DNA of 64,000 bases from Heliopora coerulea (lineage: Eukaryota > Cnidaria > Anthozoa > Scleralcyonacea > Helioporidae), in contig JASJOG010000140.1 of NCBI GenBank assembly GCA_030142905.1, positions 620,001 to 684,000 on the forward strand, given 5' to 3'. Positions 34,064 to 45,480 of this stretch are shown here, piece by piece; the stretch's first letter is position 1; every line of letters starts with the position of its first letter. The notes beneath the pieces are model-generated. The model saw only the letters and a program-made list of their open reading frames with translations, made no database searches and was not told the origin of the DNA. The translations under genes were made by a program, and so were the position numbers.

Positions 34064-34598
34064 CTGTAAGATAATCAGCTACTGAGGTATGTCCATACCT
34101 CGATGCAAGACGAAGTGGAGTATCACCATTTTTATTTTTTGAATTGAAGTCACTGCATTTAAGTAATTTTACAGTATCTAGATGACCATTCCTGCAGGCA
34201 CAGTGAATAGGCAAGTCACCATCTTCGTCTCTTGAGTTAACGTCTGCACCACGTTGGATAAGATAATCAACCAATGGCGTATGTCCATAGAATGATGCAA
34301 GATAAAGTGGAGTAAGACCATAGTTATTTGTTGATGTGAAGTCACTGCCTTTGCTGATGAGCAATTGTACAGTATCTAGATGACCACGTCTGCAGGCAAT
34401 GTGAATAGGCAAGTCACTATTCTTGTCTCTACAGTTAACTTCTGCACCACGTTGGAGTAGATAATCAGTTATTGAGAAATATCCTTTGAAGCAAGCATGA
34501 TGTAAAGCAGTTCCTTTCGACCATCCTCTCCGTTCTTCAATGTCTCCACCATTCTCCACTGCAGCTTTAACGTCATCCAAAGTCATCGAAACAGTCAT
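34064..34598 (-). CDS. Exon 1: ankyrin repeats
   Basis: Starts at ATG 34598 (MTVSMTLDDVKAAVENG). It encodes about five ankyrin repeats with the usual TALHHACFKGYFSITDYLLQRGAEVN pattern: GTALHHA, SDLPIHIA, LTPLYLA, DGDLPIHCA and DTPLRLA blocks every 33 residues. One repeat is shortened (LLKCSDFNSKNKNG). The donor CTTACAG then GTAATTGG lies at 34064/34063, splitting a Glu codon after its first base. Ankyrin repeats usually mediate protein binding. Confidence 0.85.
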
Positions 34599-35317
34599 TT
34601 TCCTATTCAAAACATATGCATTCAAATTTTAAAAAAATGGATCCCCCATCTCTGTTCCCCCTTACCCCCTCAACGGGACAGGGTTTCACGGGAGCAGAGT
34701 CTCTGGAGAGTCCCACCCCGCACAGGTCCATCCGCACGGGGACTCCAACATTGAAATATATTCTACAATTCTTCTTCAATGTGGGAGCTCCATTTTTGAT
34801 TTCACGTCACCTATAAAGAAATAACCTAACACCCCTGATAAATAACACAATTTTATCTTATTCATGAACAAAAGGTCTTACGCGTTCTTTTTTAGTTATT
34901 ACTTTATTTTATTTTTATGTTTTAACTTTTATTTCCACTGAGCATGTACGAGAAGACAAAACATTTCCTAATCAAGGTTCCCGATAGACTGTCGCCTAAT
35001 CAGAAAATAAATTTCGTTCCACACTCTTTTCACACTACGTTGCTCCTGCAGACTGCAGTTTTCTTATACTAAATTTCAACTACATTCCGCCAAGTAATCA
35101 TTTTATATGAGTTGCTACTATATTCTATACTTAAAACAACTTGCTATTCTACTATCGACATCAGTCGCCAGCCTGGAAACGTCTGTACTTAATGCGATTC
35201 AATGTACGCCAATGCCAAGCAGTTTCAGCTATTGAAATCTCTCAGGAGTAATGAGGGGAGGGAACGTGAATTTCAGATTAATGTTCACAAGGTCAGCTAA
35301 ATTTATTTTTATATCTT

Positions 35318-35783
35318 AGACAACGAATGTACAATATACGGGGCAGGATTTTGGGCGATACGCAAGAAAGAAGACGACCTGCTGTGAAGGACGGAGATGA
35401 GAATGTTGAGGAGAATTCTGGGGATTTCATTGAAAGACAAGATAAGGAATGAAGAGATCAGGAAAAGGTGTGGAGTCGTAGATATTATTGAGAAGGTGAG
35501 AGAAGCAAGATTGAGATGATACGGTCACGTTGGAAGGAAAGATGCAGCTGAGCCTGTTAGAAACATTATGGAGATGGAAATTAAGGGCAACAGAGGTCGA
35601 GGACAACCGAAGAAGAGATGGATGGACTGTATAAACGAGGACTTAACTGTGAAGAAGTTGACTACGGATATGGTAAGAGATAGAAAGAAATGAAGGATTA
35701 GAATCCGAGCAGCCGACCCCGGGACAGTCTGGGACTAGAGGCTGCGTAAAAGAAAGAAGAAAAAAAGACAATGAATGTACAAT
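35318..35783 (+). mobile_element. 5'-truncated RTE-type LINE 3' end with target duplication
   Basis: The frame reads [34 protein letters not shown] and GRGQPKKRWMDCINEDL, the C-terminal tail typical of RTE-clade LINE ORFs. A TGA replaces the conserved Trp before YGH. The body (35337-35764) ends in an A/G-rich tail and is flanked by a 19-bp duplication (AGACAAYGAATGTACAATA, one difference) at 35318-35336 and 35765-35783. Confidence 0.8.
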
Positions 35784-36189
35784 AACAGTCAACATCAAGG
35801 TGCCGAAGTTAACAGTTAATTTTAGTTGCTACGATCAACTCGTAATCCTTCATTTATTTGTGAAACAGCAACATATACATGTACACTTCCAAGACGAAAT
35901 TCATCGATTTCACTTGACATAACGGATGAAACGAGAACAGAATGTTATTGTTCGACAAGAGCGTGGTTTGTATTCTGTTTTAAACAGTTCCCATGTACTA
36001 GAAAAGTTTATCAGTGCGACACTCTTCTGCCTCATAATCAACTAAATCATTTGGCTAGTGCAGTTCACTCTTTCACGGTTCAGTGCACATTAACACTTGA
36101 AATAATCTTTTTGGAAAGGGCATCTTCTCATTTTACACTACATTCTTTTTCGCACCTATTGCAAAAAACCCCCAAAAAACCCATTTAAT

Positions 36190-37777
36190 TATTATTGTTT
36201 TAAATGCAAAGTGTTAGAATGTTAGAATGCCATGTAGAAGAAATGCAAAATGGTAGAATACATCTTAAGTACAAAAATAGTAATAAAATTATTCTTGGAC
36301 TTTAGTCATATTCCAATATAGCCTGGGAGTGGTCCATCCTTTGCCCTCTTAATCCTTATGAATCCTTATGGTCCTAGTGACAAAGTAGAGTGCAGTGATG
36401 ATGTTCATATTTAGTGAAAGTTAATTTTTAAGTGATCATATCATACGTTTTAAGACACATCCAGAAACAGTTGCAAAACATTCAGCTTTTGGGCCTTCAA
36501 CTGGCAATGAAACCTGTGATACTGCAAATCTAGTGCAATTAAATACTGTGATGTATTCTTCTAGTTCATGGTTACATGGTTACTATCAAATTATAAAAAC
36601 ACAAGATAGCCATACAATTGCCAGCTAGACTGCAGTTTAGCAGACCCACTGTGTTACTGACTAGTTAGGATAAGGGTATATATTAGATTTAGTGAGCTCG
36701 CAGAATGGTCTCTACCTCACTTGGCTCTGCTAACTGCAGTGCCCATTTTTTAAAAAAACTATTTTCCTGACATTTGACACATTAAATCATTTTAGTATCC
36801 AAATTGCAGACCCATGCGATCAATTTGTATACGACTTTCATTGGACATTGGTGGTCATAATGTTTAACAATTAAATGAAATAAAGGAGAGCTTTTAAAAG
36901 AATGAATTTGGCAAAATAAAAATTTTTTGGATCCACTGTTTGGTGAATAAATGGAGTGCCATGATGTTGACCGTCATTCTTATCTAATGTGCATTTGATT
37001 CAATTTAAGATATCAAAATAAAGTTATGATTTCAGCTACTGAAATCTGGAAGTGTCAGGCTTTCCTGAGAATGCCAAATCTCATCATTGAAAAGTGTAAA
37101 GTTAGCATGCAATTGGAAATGAACACAGAAGACTGGTGACTAAAATGGCTGCTTTGATTTTATGCAATATTCTAGAGACCTATTTGAAATGGGGATATTA
37201 TGATACATATAAAAAAAGTGTAGGAGCAGCTGAAAGGACTTTTTACATTTTGTAGTACAGCACTACAGTTTAGCAGACCCATGTTGCTGTTGGTCTTTTG
37301 CCATTGGCTCAGTAAACAAGAAAATGAGCTTTTGGCATGACATTTATACAGCAAAGGTCAGTGTTCCAGAAGTGGGTCTAAAATCCCAATAGCTTACCAA
37401 GATACTGTATCTGTAGATATAAAAAAGATAAGGTTAGAAAACATCGCAAGGATTTTTATTCCAAAAAGGCTTTGTCATTCACCTACATGTACTGGTGAAG
37501 ATCCCACTGACATTGTTTCACGACCAATGTTTTGGAATTACTTCCACACCAAAACCAAAACCCAACTCCTAAACATTATCCTTAAACCCTATGCTGAAAC
37601 TCCATGCCTGAACCCTTTCCCTAACCCTAACCCAAATTAAATGTGGATAATAAGAATAAAGACTGCTTTTGCCTCTTTATGATACTCTTTGTCCCTTAAA
37701 TTTCAAATAATCCAATAATTTTACATCCTTAGGGGTGTGCAACTTTCCAGCTGCCAAAAGCTGCTATTATTAAATCT
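36190..37777. other. Non-coding stretch with short telomere-like motif
   Basis: No gene visible. CCCTAACCCTAACCC occurs near 37620, about two and a half telomere-type units, too short to mean more than chance or an old interstitial repeat. Confidence 0.4.
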
Positions 37778-40186
37778 GTGAGAACTAAGGCTGTCAGTTT
37801 ACATTTAATTTAGTATCCATTTAAACGCACGTTTCATAACCGTTTAAACGTTTAAACGTTTGTTTCCAACTAACAATTACCTCCCGGAGGGTTAAAGACC
37901 GGAAGGGGCGAGGATGTAAAAGTGCAAAATTGGACATGAAATTTTGAAGCAAAGCAAAGTTATCTTTTTTTGTCAATATTCAATGAACATTAAATAACTT
38001 CACAATTTAGCATTTTTATTCAAAAAAATCAGCATGTTTAAGTTATCTGGCAGCAAGCAACTTCGCTTGTGATTTACAATATTGCCAGCCGTCGAAAACA
38101 CTCTCTCCGACGGAACAGATGTGGCAGGTATTGCGAGGTATTTCTGCGCTACTTTTGAAAGTGCTGGGAAACGGGAAGCATTTTCTTTCCACCCCTGCAG
38201 AGGGTCGGTTCCGTTTTCCACTTGAGCAGCTTGCAAGTACGCCGCGAACTCGTTGACAGAGTCCTTAGTTGTCTCTGCATTTTCGCTTGCAGTATTTCTT
38301 CAAGAACCTGCAAGCAAAAAGTCCATTCCGGGTGCAGTTTTGGACTTTTTTGCAACTGGCCCTTCATCGACAATCACTGGTGTGATTTGTTTTATTTCTT
38401 CTCTGATGGCGTCGAAGGGAGCTGCTCTGCTTTCTTGGTCGACAAAGAACAGGTTCTTGTCGCGCGGGTCGAGATCTGACGCAAGCATGGAAGGGCCGTC
38501 AGTGCTTTATCAGTGCAGAACCTGCGCTTCAGATCAAAGCCTGTTGTTTTTTTAAACGACACATTAGGTGGTAAGTCGTCTTCGTGTACTGCCATGTGAT
38601 GAGCGATAAGACTTCTCACAACACGATAGATAACTGAAGTGCTTACGTCAGTCTCTGTTGACAGCACGATAGTGGCCACCTGTTTAACACAAGCACAGAG
38701 AAGCTCCATTATTATCCAGGTTACGTCTGAAACAAATTAGTTAGGTAGATTTTTATCGGTATATGATTAACACTGTACACCTCGCAGTTATTTTCTTTAT
38801 GATATAGTACGGAGAAAGTCTGTAATTTATTCCTCATCGTTGATTATACAAAATAGATTTACAAAATTCCGGGTAATTGCCAAAGTTCTTTCAAAGTTTG
38901 ACACTTTTGACCAAGTTTGATACATACGTATTTTTGTTCTCAAAAATTGTATTTTGAGTTGTAAGAGTAAGTTGTAAGAGTTGTAAGAGTATTCAATTTT
39001 TATTCAAGTACCTGAAGCGGTTTTAGGCAAGTAACAAATTCTTCCATCAGCGTCCACAGCTCGGGCTTCAGGTCTAATGCCTGCGCGTCAGAAAATTTGG
39101 TTTATCTTCTGTCACTCAAGACATCGAGTAAGGTCACAGGAGATGTATCCAAAACGGCGGATTTGTGCTGCCAGTCTTTGATGAAGTGGGCTGTCACCGT
39201 CATATAGCCATCCTGGTTAAGCGATGTCCAGCAGTCAGTGGTCAAACTAACACATTCCGCTACTGTCAACTTGTCCTCAACAGTCTCTTTCTTCACTTGG
39301 TACATTCGGTTTAGCTGAGTGGATATGGTCGCCCGGCAAGGTACATTGTAACCTGGCTCAAGAAATGCCAATAACTTTCGGAAGCCATCAGCAGCTACCA
39401 AGCTAATAGGCAAGCTTTCCCCGGCAATCATTTCTGCAATCAATTCTGTGATCTGTTGACTTCTCTCGGGATTACAAGTTTTACGGCTCAAAAAAGATCC
39501 AAACGCACTCTGCTTGGTAGTGCTTGCATGTTTCTCAGTGGTTGCGCATGGATGTTTCAGCTTGAGGTGGTTCAACATGCTGCCGGTAGATCCATTATAC
39601 CTCAACGTTGTGCTGTGGATTTTACACTTCACTGTGTCTTCGTCGATCTTCTCAAAACTATTCCAAACTGGGCTTGTTGATTTACGTGGCATGACGCGTT
39701 TGCCAATATGGAAAAAAATGCGGAACACGAAAATCAAAGTGCAGAAAGTGAAGCGAGCTGAATACACTTAGTGAATAGTGAGCAAGTGACACGACTCCTT
39801 CAGGAAACTTAGCTTTTCAGTTTCCCGCCAGCCGGAGTAACATAAGATGCAGGATAATATGAAAAAAAGCAACATGAGTAAGATGAAGCAGAGTAATATG
39901 AGACGCAGTTGGCAGATGCTATCCATCACAATAGCTTTAACCGCTTTTAACCTGCGTCTGTTTTTTATGTACCGATACGTCTGCGACGCAGACTAAACCG
40001 TTCTATACCGCAGCAAAAGAGGCTAGCATTTACTGATTGTTTCACGCTATTATTGTTGGTAGATTGCTGAAATACTGAGCATTATAAAGTTAAACAGTTA
40101 TACGTTTAGTAATTTACTAAACGGATATAGATCTTTCTAAACGTTTAAACGTTTAAACGTTTAACCGTGACAGCCTTAGTGAGAAC
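37778..40186 (-). mobile_element. Defective hAT DNA transposon
   Basis: The element 37786-40178 (2393 bp) is flanked by the perfect 8-bp duplication GTGAGAAC (37778-37785 and 40179-40186). Its ends are the inverted repeat TAAGGCTGTCA. Just inside each end are several overlapping GTTTAAAC/CGTTTAAA units, probable transposase-binding repeats. The minus-strand transposase has a BED-type zinc finger and the hAT dimerisation domain, but its catalytic middle is shortened and it carries frameshifts. It is non-autonomous as it stands. Confidence 0.9.
38000..39692 (-). pseudogene. ZBED/hAT transposase, internally deleted
   Basis: From ATG 39692 (minus) the protein starts MPRKSTSPVWNSFEKIDEDTVKCKIH, a BED finger whose second Cys is His. 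It continues to CVSLTTDCWTSLNQDGYMTV, the RNase H-like start with its first Asp, and stops at 39102. The homologous SDAQALDLKPELWTLMEEFVTCLKPLQ follows, so much of the catalytic core is missing. A probable intron (donor CTTCAG/GTACTTG about 39013, acceptor TTAAACAG about 38685) leads to VATIVLSTETDVSTSVIY. Frameshifts follow near 38490 and 38290. The C-terminus ATSVPSERVFSTAGNIVNHKRSCL (the hAT dimer domain) ends at 38000. Confidence 0.8.
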
Positions 40187-40189
40187 AAG

Positions 40190-43100
40190 TAAAAAGTTTC
40201 GAGTTCAAAGAGTTTACTTTTTAGTTTTGCAGTATAGCAAGTAATAATGTCAACACATAGCTTACAAGTTTTGAACTAGTCAAAATCAGTATGATGTCAC
40301 CATTTATTGTTCATAATTTCTCAACTACGACGTGAAGGAAATTTTCCCTTTTTCTTGTGCTTGCTCTGGTGCCTACATGTACTTGTGCTTCCTTCATTGT
40401 TTTTCACAAGCAAACTGGGCTTTGAAGCAAACACAAGAGGCCTAAGTTATCTAAGAGTTACCCCAATCGTATGACAAATATCCCCCAGATTTAAAAAAAA
40501 ATCAACAACTATAAGAGTCAAGCAGATGTTTAAAAATTTACAAAATCATTGCTCACAAGATAAGTAAAAAGAACGTGCAAGCAAAAAGGTTTGGGATTCT
40601 GGCAATTACAGATGCAAAATCAAGTATGTGTGACCTGTTTCCATTCATGACTTGAATTGACTCATATCCTGCTCTCCAAGAACAAAAATTAATGACAAAG
40701 TTGCCAGTACTGGAGGGAGCATTAGAGGAACAACCATGATTCTATGATTGTCAATGGTGAATAATAACAACTGCACCATTTCAACAAGTGTAACTCATGC
40801 AGACATTGCTAATTTGCTCAATAATATGGACCATTGATTAAAATAATGGAAAAGACAATGAAGATAACACATAATCATTCCAAACCAGAAGAAAATGTAA
40901 TGCCGGTAATATTATCGCCCAAAGCAATGCTGTGTTAATTTCTTCCTACCTCTTTACATACTGTACATGTAACCATTACAGGTATATGTTCATAAATTAT
41001 GGAGAGTCATGCACCTGTACTCTACAATCAGTGCATACAGACCATTCACGTATGTGTCACTACGAATGTGAATGTGCATGACTGTGCACTAGTTTATACC
41101 TTTATATCTATGTGTGAGTGTATGTCTGTGTCATTGGGATAATGAATGGATAGATAAAAAGATTTGGTGAATTTTTTAACCTTTTATTAATAAGACTTAG
41201 TGTGAGAAATTTGGGGACCTCAAGGGTTTTGAAGATTTAAAACCAATCAAAAACCCATACAAATTTGTGTTGAAACCAAGCCCTAATCTTTCCACTGACC
41301 TTAGCTGTAACCAAACAATACACCTTTTCACTAGATATTGATAAAAACGGATTAAATAGAAAGAAACAGACAACATTTACCTTTGGATAGTCTACTGTTA
41401 ACCAATACTCCCAAAGCAACTGTAGCGGGTGCACTGGGCAGTAAATTTTGCACTCTTGCTGGATACTTGATAGGCCTGATGGTAAACAGTTCAAAAAGGG
41501 GCAGTTAGGAGTTGGATATGTTAACTTCTTGGTTGACATTTGACCTTTCAGTTTTTACTCTAGCCAATGCTTTAATGCCGGCAATTTTTGTCAACAAAAG
41601 GATACTGATGTTTTGGACAAGAAGGCGTTAAGAATACCTCAGATCTTTTTCCAACTTTTACAATTCCTTTGACTAATGCCAGATGATTTTAATCATCAAG
41701 GGGAGATGTCTCATAATGGGAGAATAAGAATACTAGGTTTTGATGTGTTAACTTATTAACATCTGGCTCTGGTAAAGCAAAATAAAGTGTCTGACTTAGT
41801 CAGACTAAGTCTGAATGAATATGGTCATACGTAAAAAGCAATAGGATTAACATAGGATTGAATCCTTTAACTCTCAGTTGTTTCCAACTACAAGTTGGGA
41901 GAATAGTCTAGCATTGGCAAGAATTAAATTCTCAAGAGCTACCTATGAAAGGAAAGAGTTAATTCTGGGAAGCTGAATTTCAAATGGTGTGTTTAGATTA
42001 AACCTACTTTAACAATCTGTACGTACAAGCATACAAAAGTCACTATTCATAGTACAATGAAAAAGAAAATGCTGTATACTGTCACTGTATTGAAGAATGT
42101 TATTTTGATCCCAGTACATATCTAGAAGGACTGTACTATTCCTGCGATCCAAGAGAACACTACAATTGTTATTCCTTCGTCAACTGACTATTTTGTTGTG
42201 GTTGTTAAAATTGCCACTTTGCATGTGGAATCTGTACTGCAATATATAATTAAGCTGTTTTTCTCGGTACATATCTATGCTTTTACTTGCTTGACATTTT
42301 ATCTGTCACATATTTGTGCCAACTTCTTAAGCTTCTACATCTTCCTCTTTCCTGAAAATGAACCAATGCTCTCTCTTTGCTTGCCTTGAATTAGTAGGAT
42401 TTAAATGGGAAGGTTACCAAAGGCAACAATGGATTACCATAATGGAGACAGTTTTAATGCATTGCTGACAACTGGTAAGCACCCTCTTTCTGTTCAACAA
42501 AATCAAGTTGCATTGCTATTGCAAGAATAAAATAGAAAATATTGCCTTAGGTGTCGGAGGGTTAATTCTATGAATAGATCTTTGTACCACACACCATTAT
42601 TGAATATGAAACGTTATTACTAACTAGATTCTCCAAACAATTAGCTACAAAAAAAAAAAAACAAACTGAGATCGTAGAGTGATGGGTCATGTTAAACTAT
42701 GTGCACTACATTACAGTGTATGTACTGGCAAGTCTTGTGTATTGACGTATCAGTTACTCATTGCATGCACATAATCACAAACAACTGATTGACTTATTGA
42801 GACTTCCCAAACTTCATACAGTCCATCTGTTCCACCAATTATAAACCAGTCCACACTGTAACCTTACCCCAACCATCTAAATTTTTGTACCCCTATTGTT
42901 TGAGAATCTTGCCATGCAGTGATCAGATGATACTTGTTTGATGTCTGTTTGGGCACAACAACTTTTTTTGAATGTTAAAGTATGAAAATCATGTGCACTA
43001 ATAATACTTAACTATATTAACATTAATTTCAACTTGACATGTAACTCTTCAATATCACTGTACTGGTGCGGATCTAGGTTTTGCGGAAGGGAGTGTTCGG

Positions 43101-43900
43101 TATGCCAGATCTGGCTTCAGGTTTTTGAGGAGAGCTTGGTTAACCAGATCGCTGGTTGTTCTAGGTTTTTAAGTGAGGAGGTTCCTTCATCACTTAAATG
43201 GGTTTACCATTAGAGAAAAAATATGCAAACATAGTTTATTATATAAACATAGGGAAAATGGCAAGAAAATCTCACATTGTTTGGCCGCTCAAAGGTGGTG
43301 TTTAAGCCCCCTAAACCCTCCCCTTGATCTGCTGCTGCTGTAGTTTTATGTATGTGACCATTATTTCTTTACTAGAGCTCAGGCAAATGCTATCCATGGT
43401 CCTTGACAGGAAAGTCTGATCGAAAAAGCTTAAGAAACTCTTAGTTAATATGTTGTCTTAACAATGTAAAACTGGCCTTCAGAAATAAAAACGTGTGGTT
43501 ACCGAATTCCTGATGTTAAAAATCCTAGTACATTACTCACGGAGAAATCTAGAAATCTTAATTTAGACCTAAATTACCTTTTTTACCTTGGAAAACAAGA
43601 GGTAAGCTTGAAATTTTGTTGTCAAGTGCACAACCACCTCTTAAAATCTAGTTGTCCAAGAAAAGTTTGGTCATCTTGGACGACTGAATGTTTACTTCTT
43701 TCTTTAATTTCAGGCCAAGAAGTAATATATACTGCATACTCATTTATATCTTTCATGATAGAACTTTCATCACACTTGGGTGGACGTCCTGTGTGCCACT
43801 GGAATAACCTTTCATACTTTTATCAGTAACTATTGGTAAACAATTTTACTCATCAAGGAGTGACTTCTAGTTGCGAGGGGTTTAAGAACGGTGCCCTTAA
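40190..43900. other. Non-coding, AT-rich
   Basis: Only short frames, no domain or repeat end recognised, apart from a short A run near 42650. Confidence 0.4.
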
Positions 43901-43904
43901 AGTT

Positions 43905-44360
43905 AAAATATGAGGTTGATTGCAGTTAGTTTTCTGTATTGCAGTCAAATAGAAACACTTCATCTTTTTTCTGCTTTTCTTGGGGTATCACAGATGTTGC
44001 AGATGAAAGTATGACACTTTCACAGCAGGTTTGGTTGTGTAACATTGAAACAAGCCTTAACATCTGTACATTGCTTTAATTTATGAAGTTTACTCACAAT
44101 AAATCATGCACTATTACCCATAAAATTTGTTTACTTTGTCATACTGTGGTATTTATATCACTAATATCTTAGAATTTAAACTTTAAGCATGTCACATTCC
44201 ATTAATATAGCAGCACGCCGTTACCACTGTGATACAATCATCAAATTAAATATAAACCTAACTAACCGGTTAACTCCAGGTTAATGGATAAAAAATTATC
44301 TATTGCTGAGATCCTTTTCGCCTTCTTAATTTGACGGAAATCAAATCTAACAGAAAGCCA
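43905..44360 (+). repeat. Diverged duplicate segment, copy 2
   Basis: Partner of 12165-12660 in the same orientation; see that entry for shared landmarks. It ends about 190 bp before the pogo element. Confidence 0.6.
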
Positions 44361-44787
44361 GATACATGAAAAGTACTTTTATTTGAAATAGAAGATATAT
44401 TGTATACTATAAATTAATATTAAAAATATTCAGAATATTTGTTGTCCCCAGTTGTCTAAGTTTTCATCTTTACGATTAGGACCTCAGTAATTGGCGTCAG
44501 GTGTTGCGGTTGACCAGCCAGTAAGGAAATGGCCACATAAATATCTCGGATACCGTATTTCCTCTAATATACGCCTAGCCTCAATTACACGACGCCCTCT
44601 AATAGACGCCGCATCAATTTATATAGAAATGACAATAAACACCTCCCTCTAATACACGCCCCCTCTAGTAAACGCCCCCCTCCAAAAGCGGCGTTTTATT
44701 AGAATAATTTCAGGAAAATAAGACAATAAAAAACGTTATACATAAAAAAATTTTTAAAAATCTTGTAGATACATGTGTAAAAAATAT

Positions 44788-45288
44788 TCATTTGATGGAT
44801 TCACAATTAAGTTTTGTATTAAAATATGAAGTCTTTCTGATGTCCTCACTCTTTTGCTCGTATTTGAAGTCGAAGTGTAGCAGCTTTTCTTTCCTCATCT
44901 TTAATTCTTCGTGCAGAGTTATTGCTATTGATTTCTTTGTTGTAAGAGCGATAAATAGGGCTGGAACTACCAGTCCAACTTCCCGTTTACGTTTCCCGGT
45001 GACTTTTAGTTCCAAACAGTTGCCCTTATCTGCTTCAAGAAAGTAGTGTATTAGACTGGACAATTCAATGGGAACGTGACCCACAAGAAGATCATTTTCG
45101 TGTTGATAAACTCCAATAGCATGTTTGTCGATTTCCAAAGCTTCCTGTCGATTATCAGGTTTTGCAATCAGCCTTTCCCCGTTCGTTGGTGTCCAAACGT
45201 TGTTGTAAACATGGTGCCCACGTATATTAGTTTCAAAGTTAATTTGATAAAAAAGCTGAAACTGAATCGAATAGTTTGTCCTTGCCAT
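44788..45288 (-). CDS. HIRAN-like accessory protein of the pogo element, 166 aa
   Basis: ATG 45288 (minus) to TGA 44788. Residues about 20-105 (VWTPTNGERLIAKPDN...DKHAIGVYQ...LVGHVPIELSSLIHYFL) fit the HIRAN pattern GE-x-L, P-x-N, D-x-x-A-x-x-V, VGHIP. HIRAN domains bind DNA ends or ssDNA in HLTF/Rad5-type repair proteins. A basic KRKRE follows, and a Lys-rich helical tail. There is no catalytic motif, membrane segment or signal peptide. It is divergently paired with the transposase inside the same terminal repeats. I recall similar proteins next to pogo-like transposases in other cnidarian sequences. A role in target choice, end binding or repair is inference only. Confidence 0.75.
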   Translation of the reverse strand: MARTNYSIQFQLFYQINFETNIRGHHVYNNVWTPTNGERLIAKPDNRQEALEIDKHAIGVYQHENDLLVGHVPIELSSLIHYFLEADKGNCLELKVTGKRKREVGLVVPALFIALTTKKSIAITLHEELKMRKEKLLHFDFKYEQKSEDIRKTSYFNTKLNCESIK

Positions 45289-45480
45289 AACTTTGAGGTT
45301 TGAGAAATAATCATTCAATGCGGCTTCGAAGTGCTAATTTCGCACCAAACGGAAATCGTGTGTCATATATGTGATGTGTTCACACTAAAGCGTCGTGTGT
45401 CGTCTCCAGATCATATTGCTTGAAAATGTGTTTAAAGCATCTATTATACTGTTAAGTGGTGAAGTTTGGAGGATCTGGTA
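45289..45480. promoter_or_regulatory. Divergent promoter region of the pogo element
   Basis: 192 bp between the two start codons, the only place for promoters of both genes, implying shared or coordinated expression. Confidence 0.45.

Larger units (their letters stand above)
26492..34598 (-). other. Gene: ankyrin-Roc-COR-death domain protein (five exons)
   Basis: Exons 34598-34064, 30282-28309, 28187-27879, 27429-27373 and 26796-26492 join with GT/AG borders, all in phase 1, to a frame of 3180 nt (1059 aa). Domain order: ankyrin repeats (1-178), Roc GTPase (about 200-540), COR (about 545-835), Cys/His-rich segment (837-939), linker, death domain (about 975-1050). Animal DAPK1 has kinase-ANK-Roc-COR-DD. 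Here no kinase exon is visible, so it is a kinase-less, DAPK-like ROCO protein, probably a cytoplasmic signalling scaffold for death-domain partners. That function is inference. The ATG is preceded by a possible acceptor (GAATAG) at 34603, so a 5' UTR exon may lie upstream. A missed exon inside the 3.8-kb first intron cannot be excluded. Confidence 0.85.

Noticed and set aside
26492..35300. Kinase domain belonging to the DAPK-like gene
   Set aside because: No kinase motif (HRD, DFG, glycine loop) was seen on the minus strand upstream of the ankyrin exon within the inspected region.
37610..37640. Interstitial telomere repeat
   Set aside because: Only about two and a half CCCTAA units; too short to distinguish from chance.
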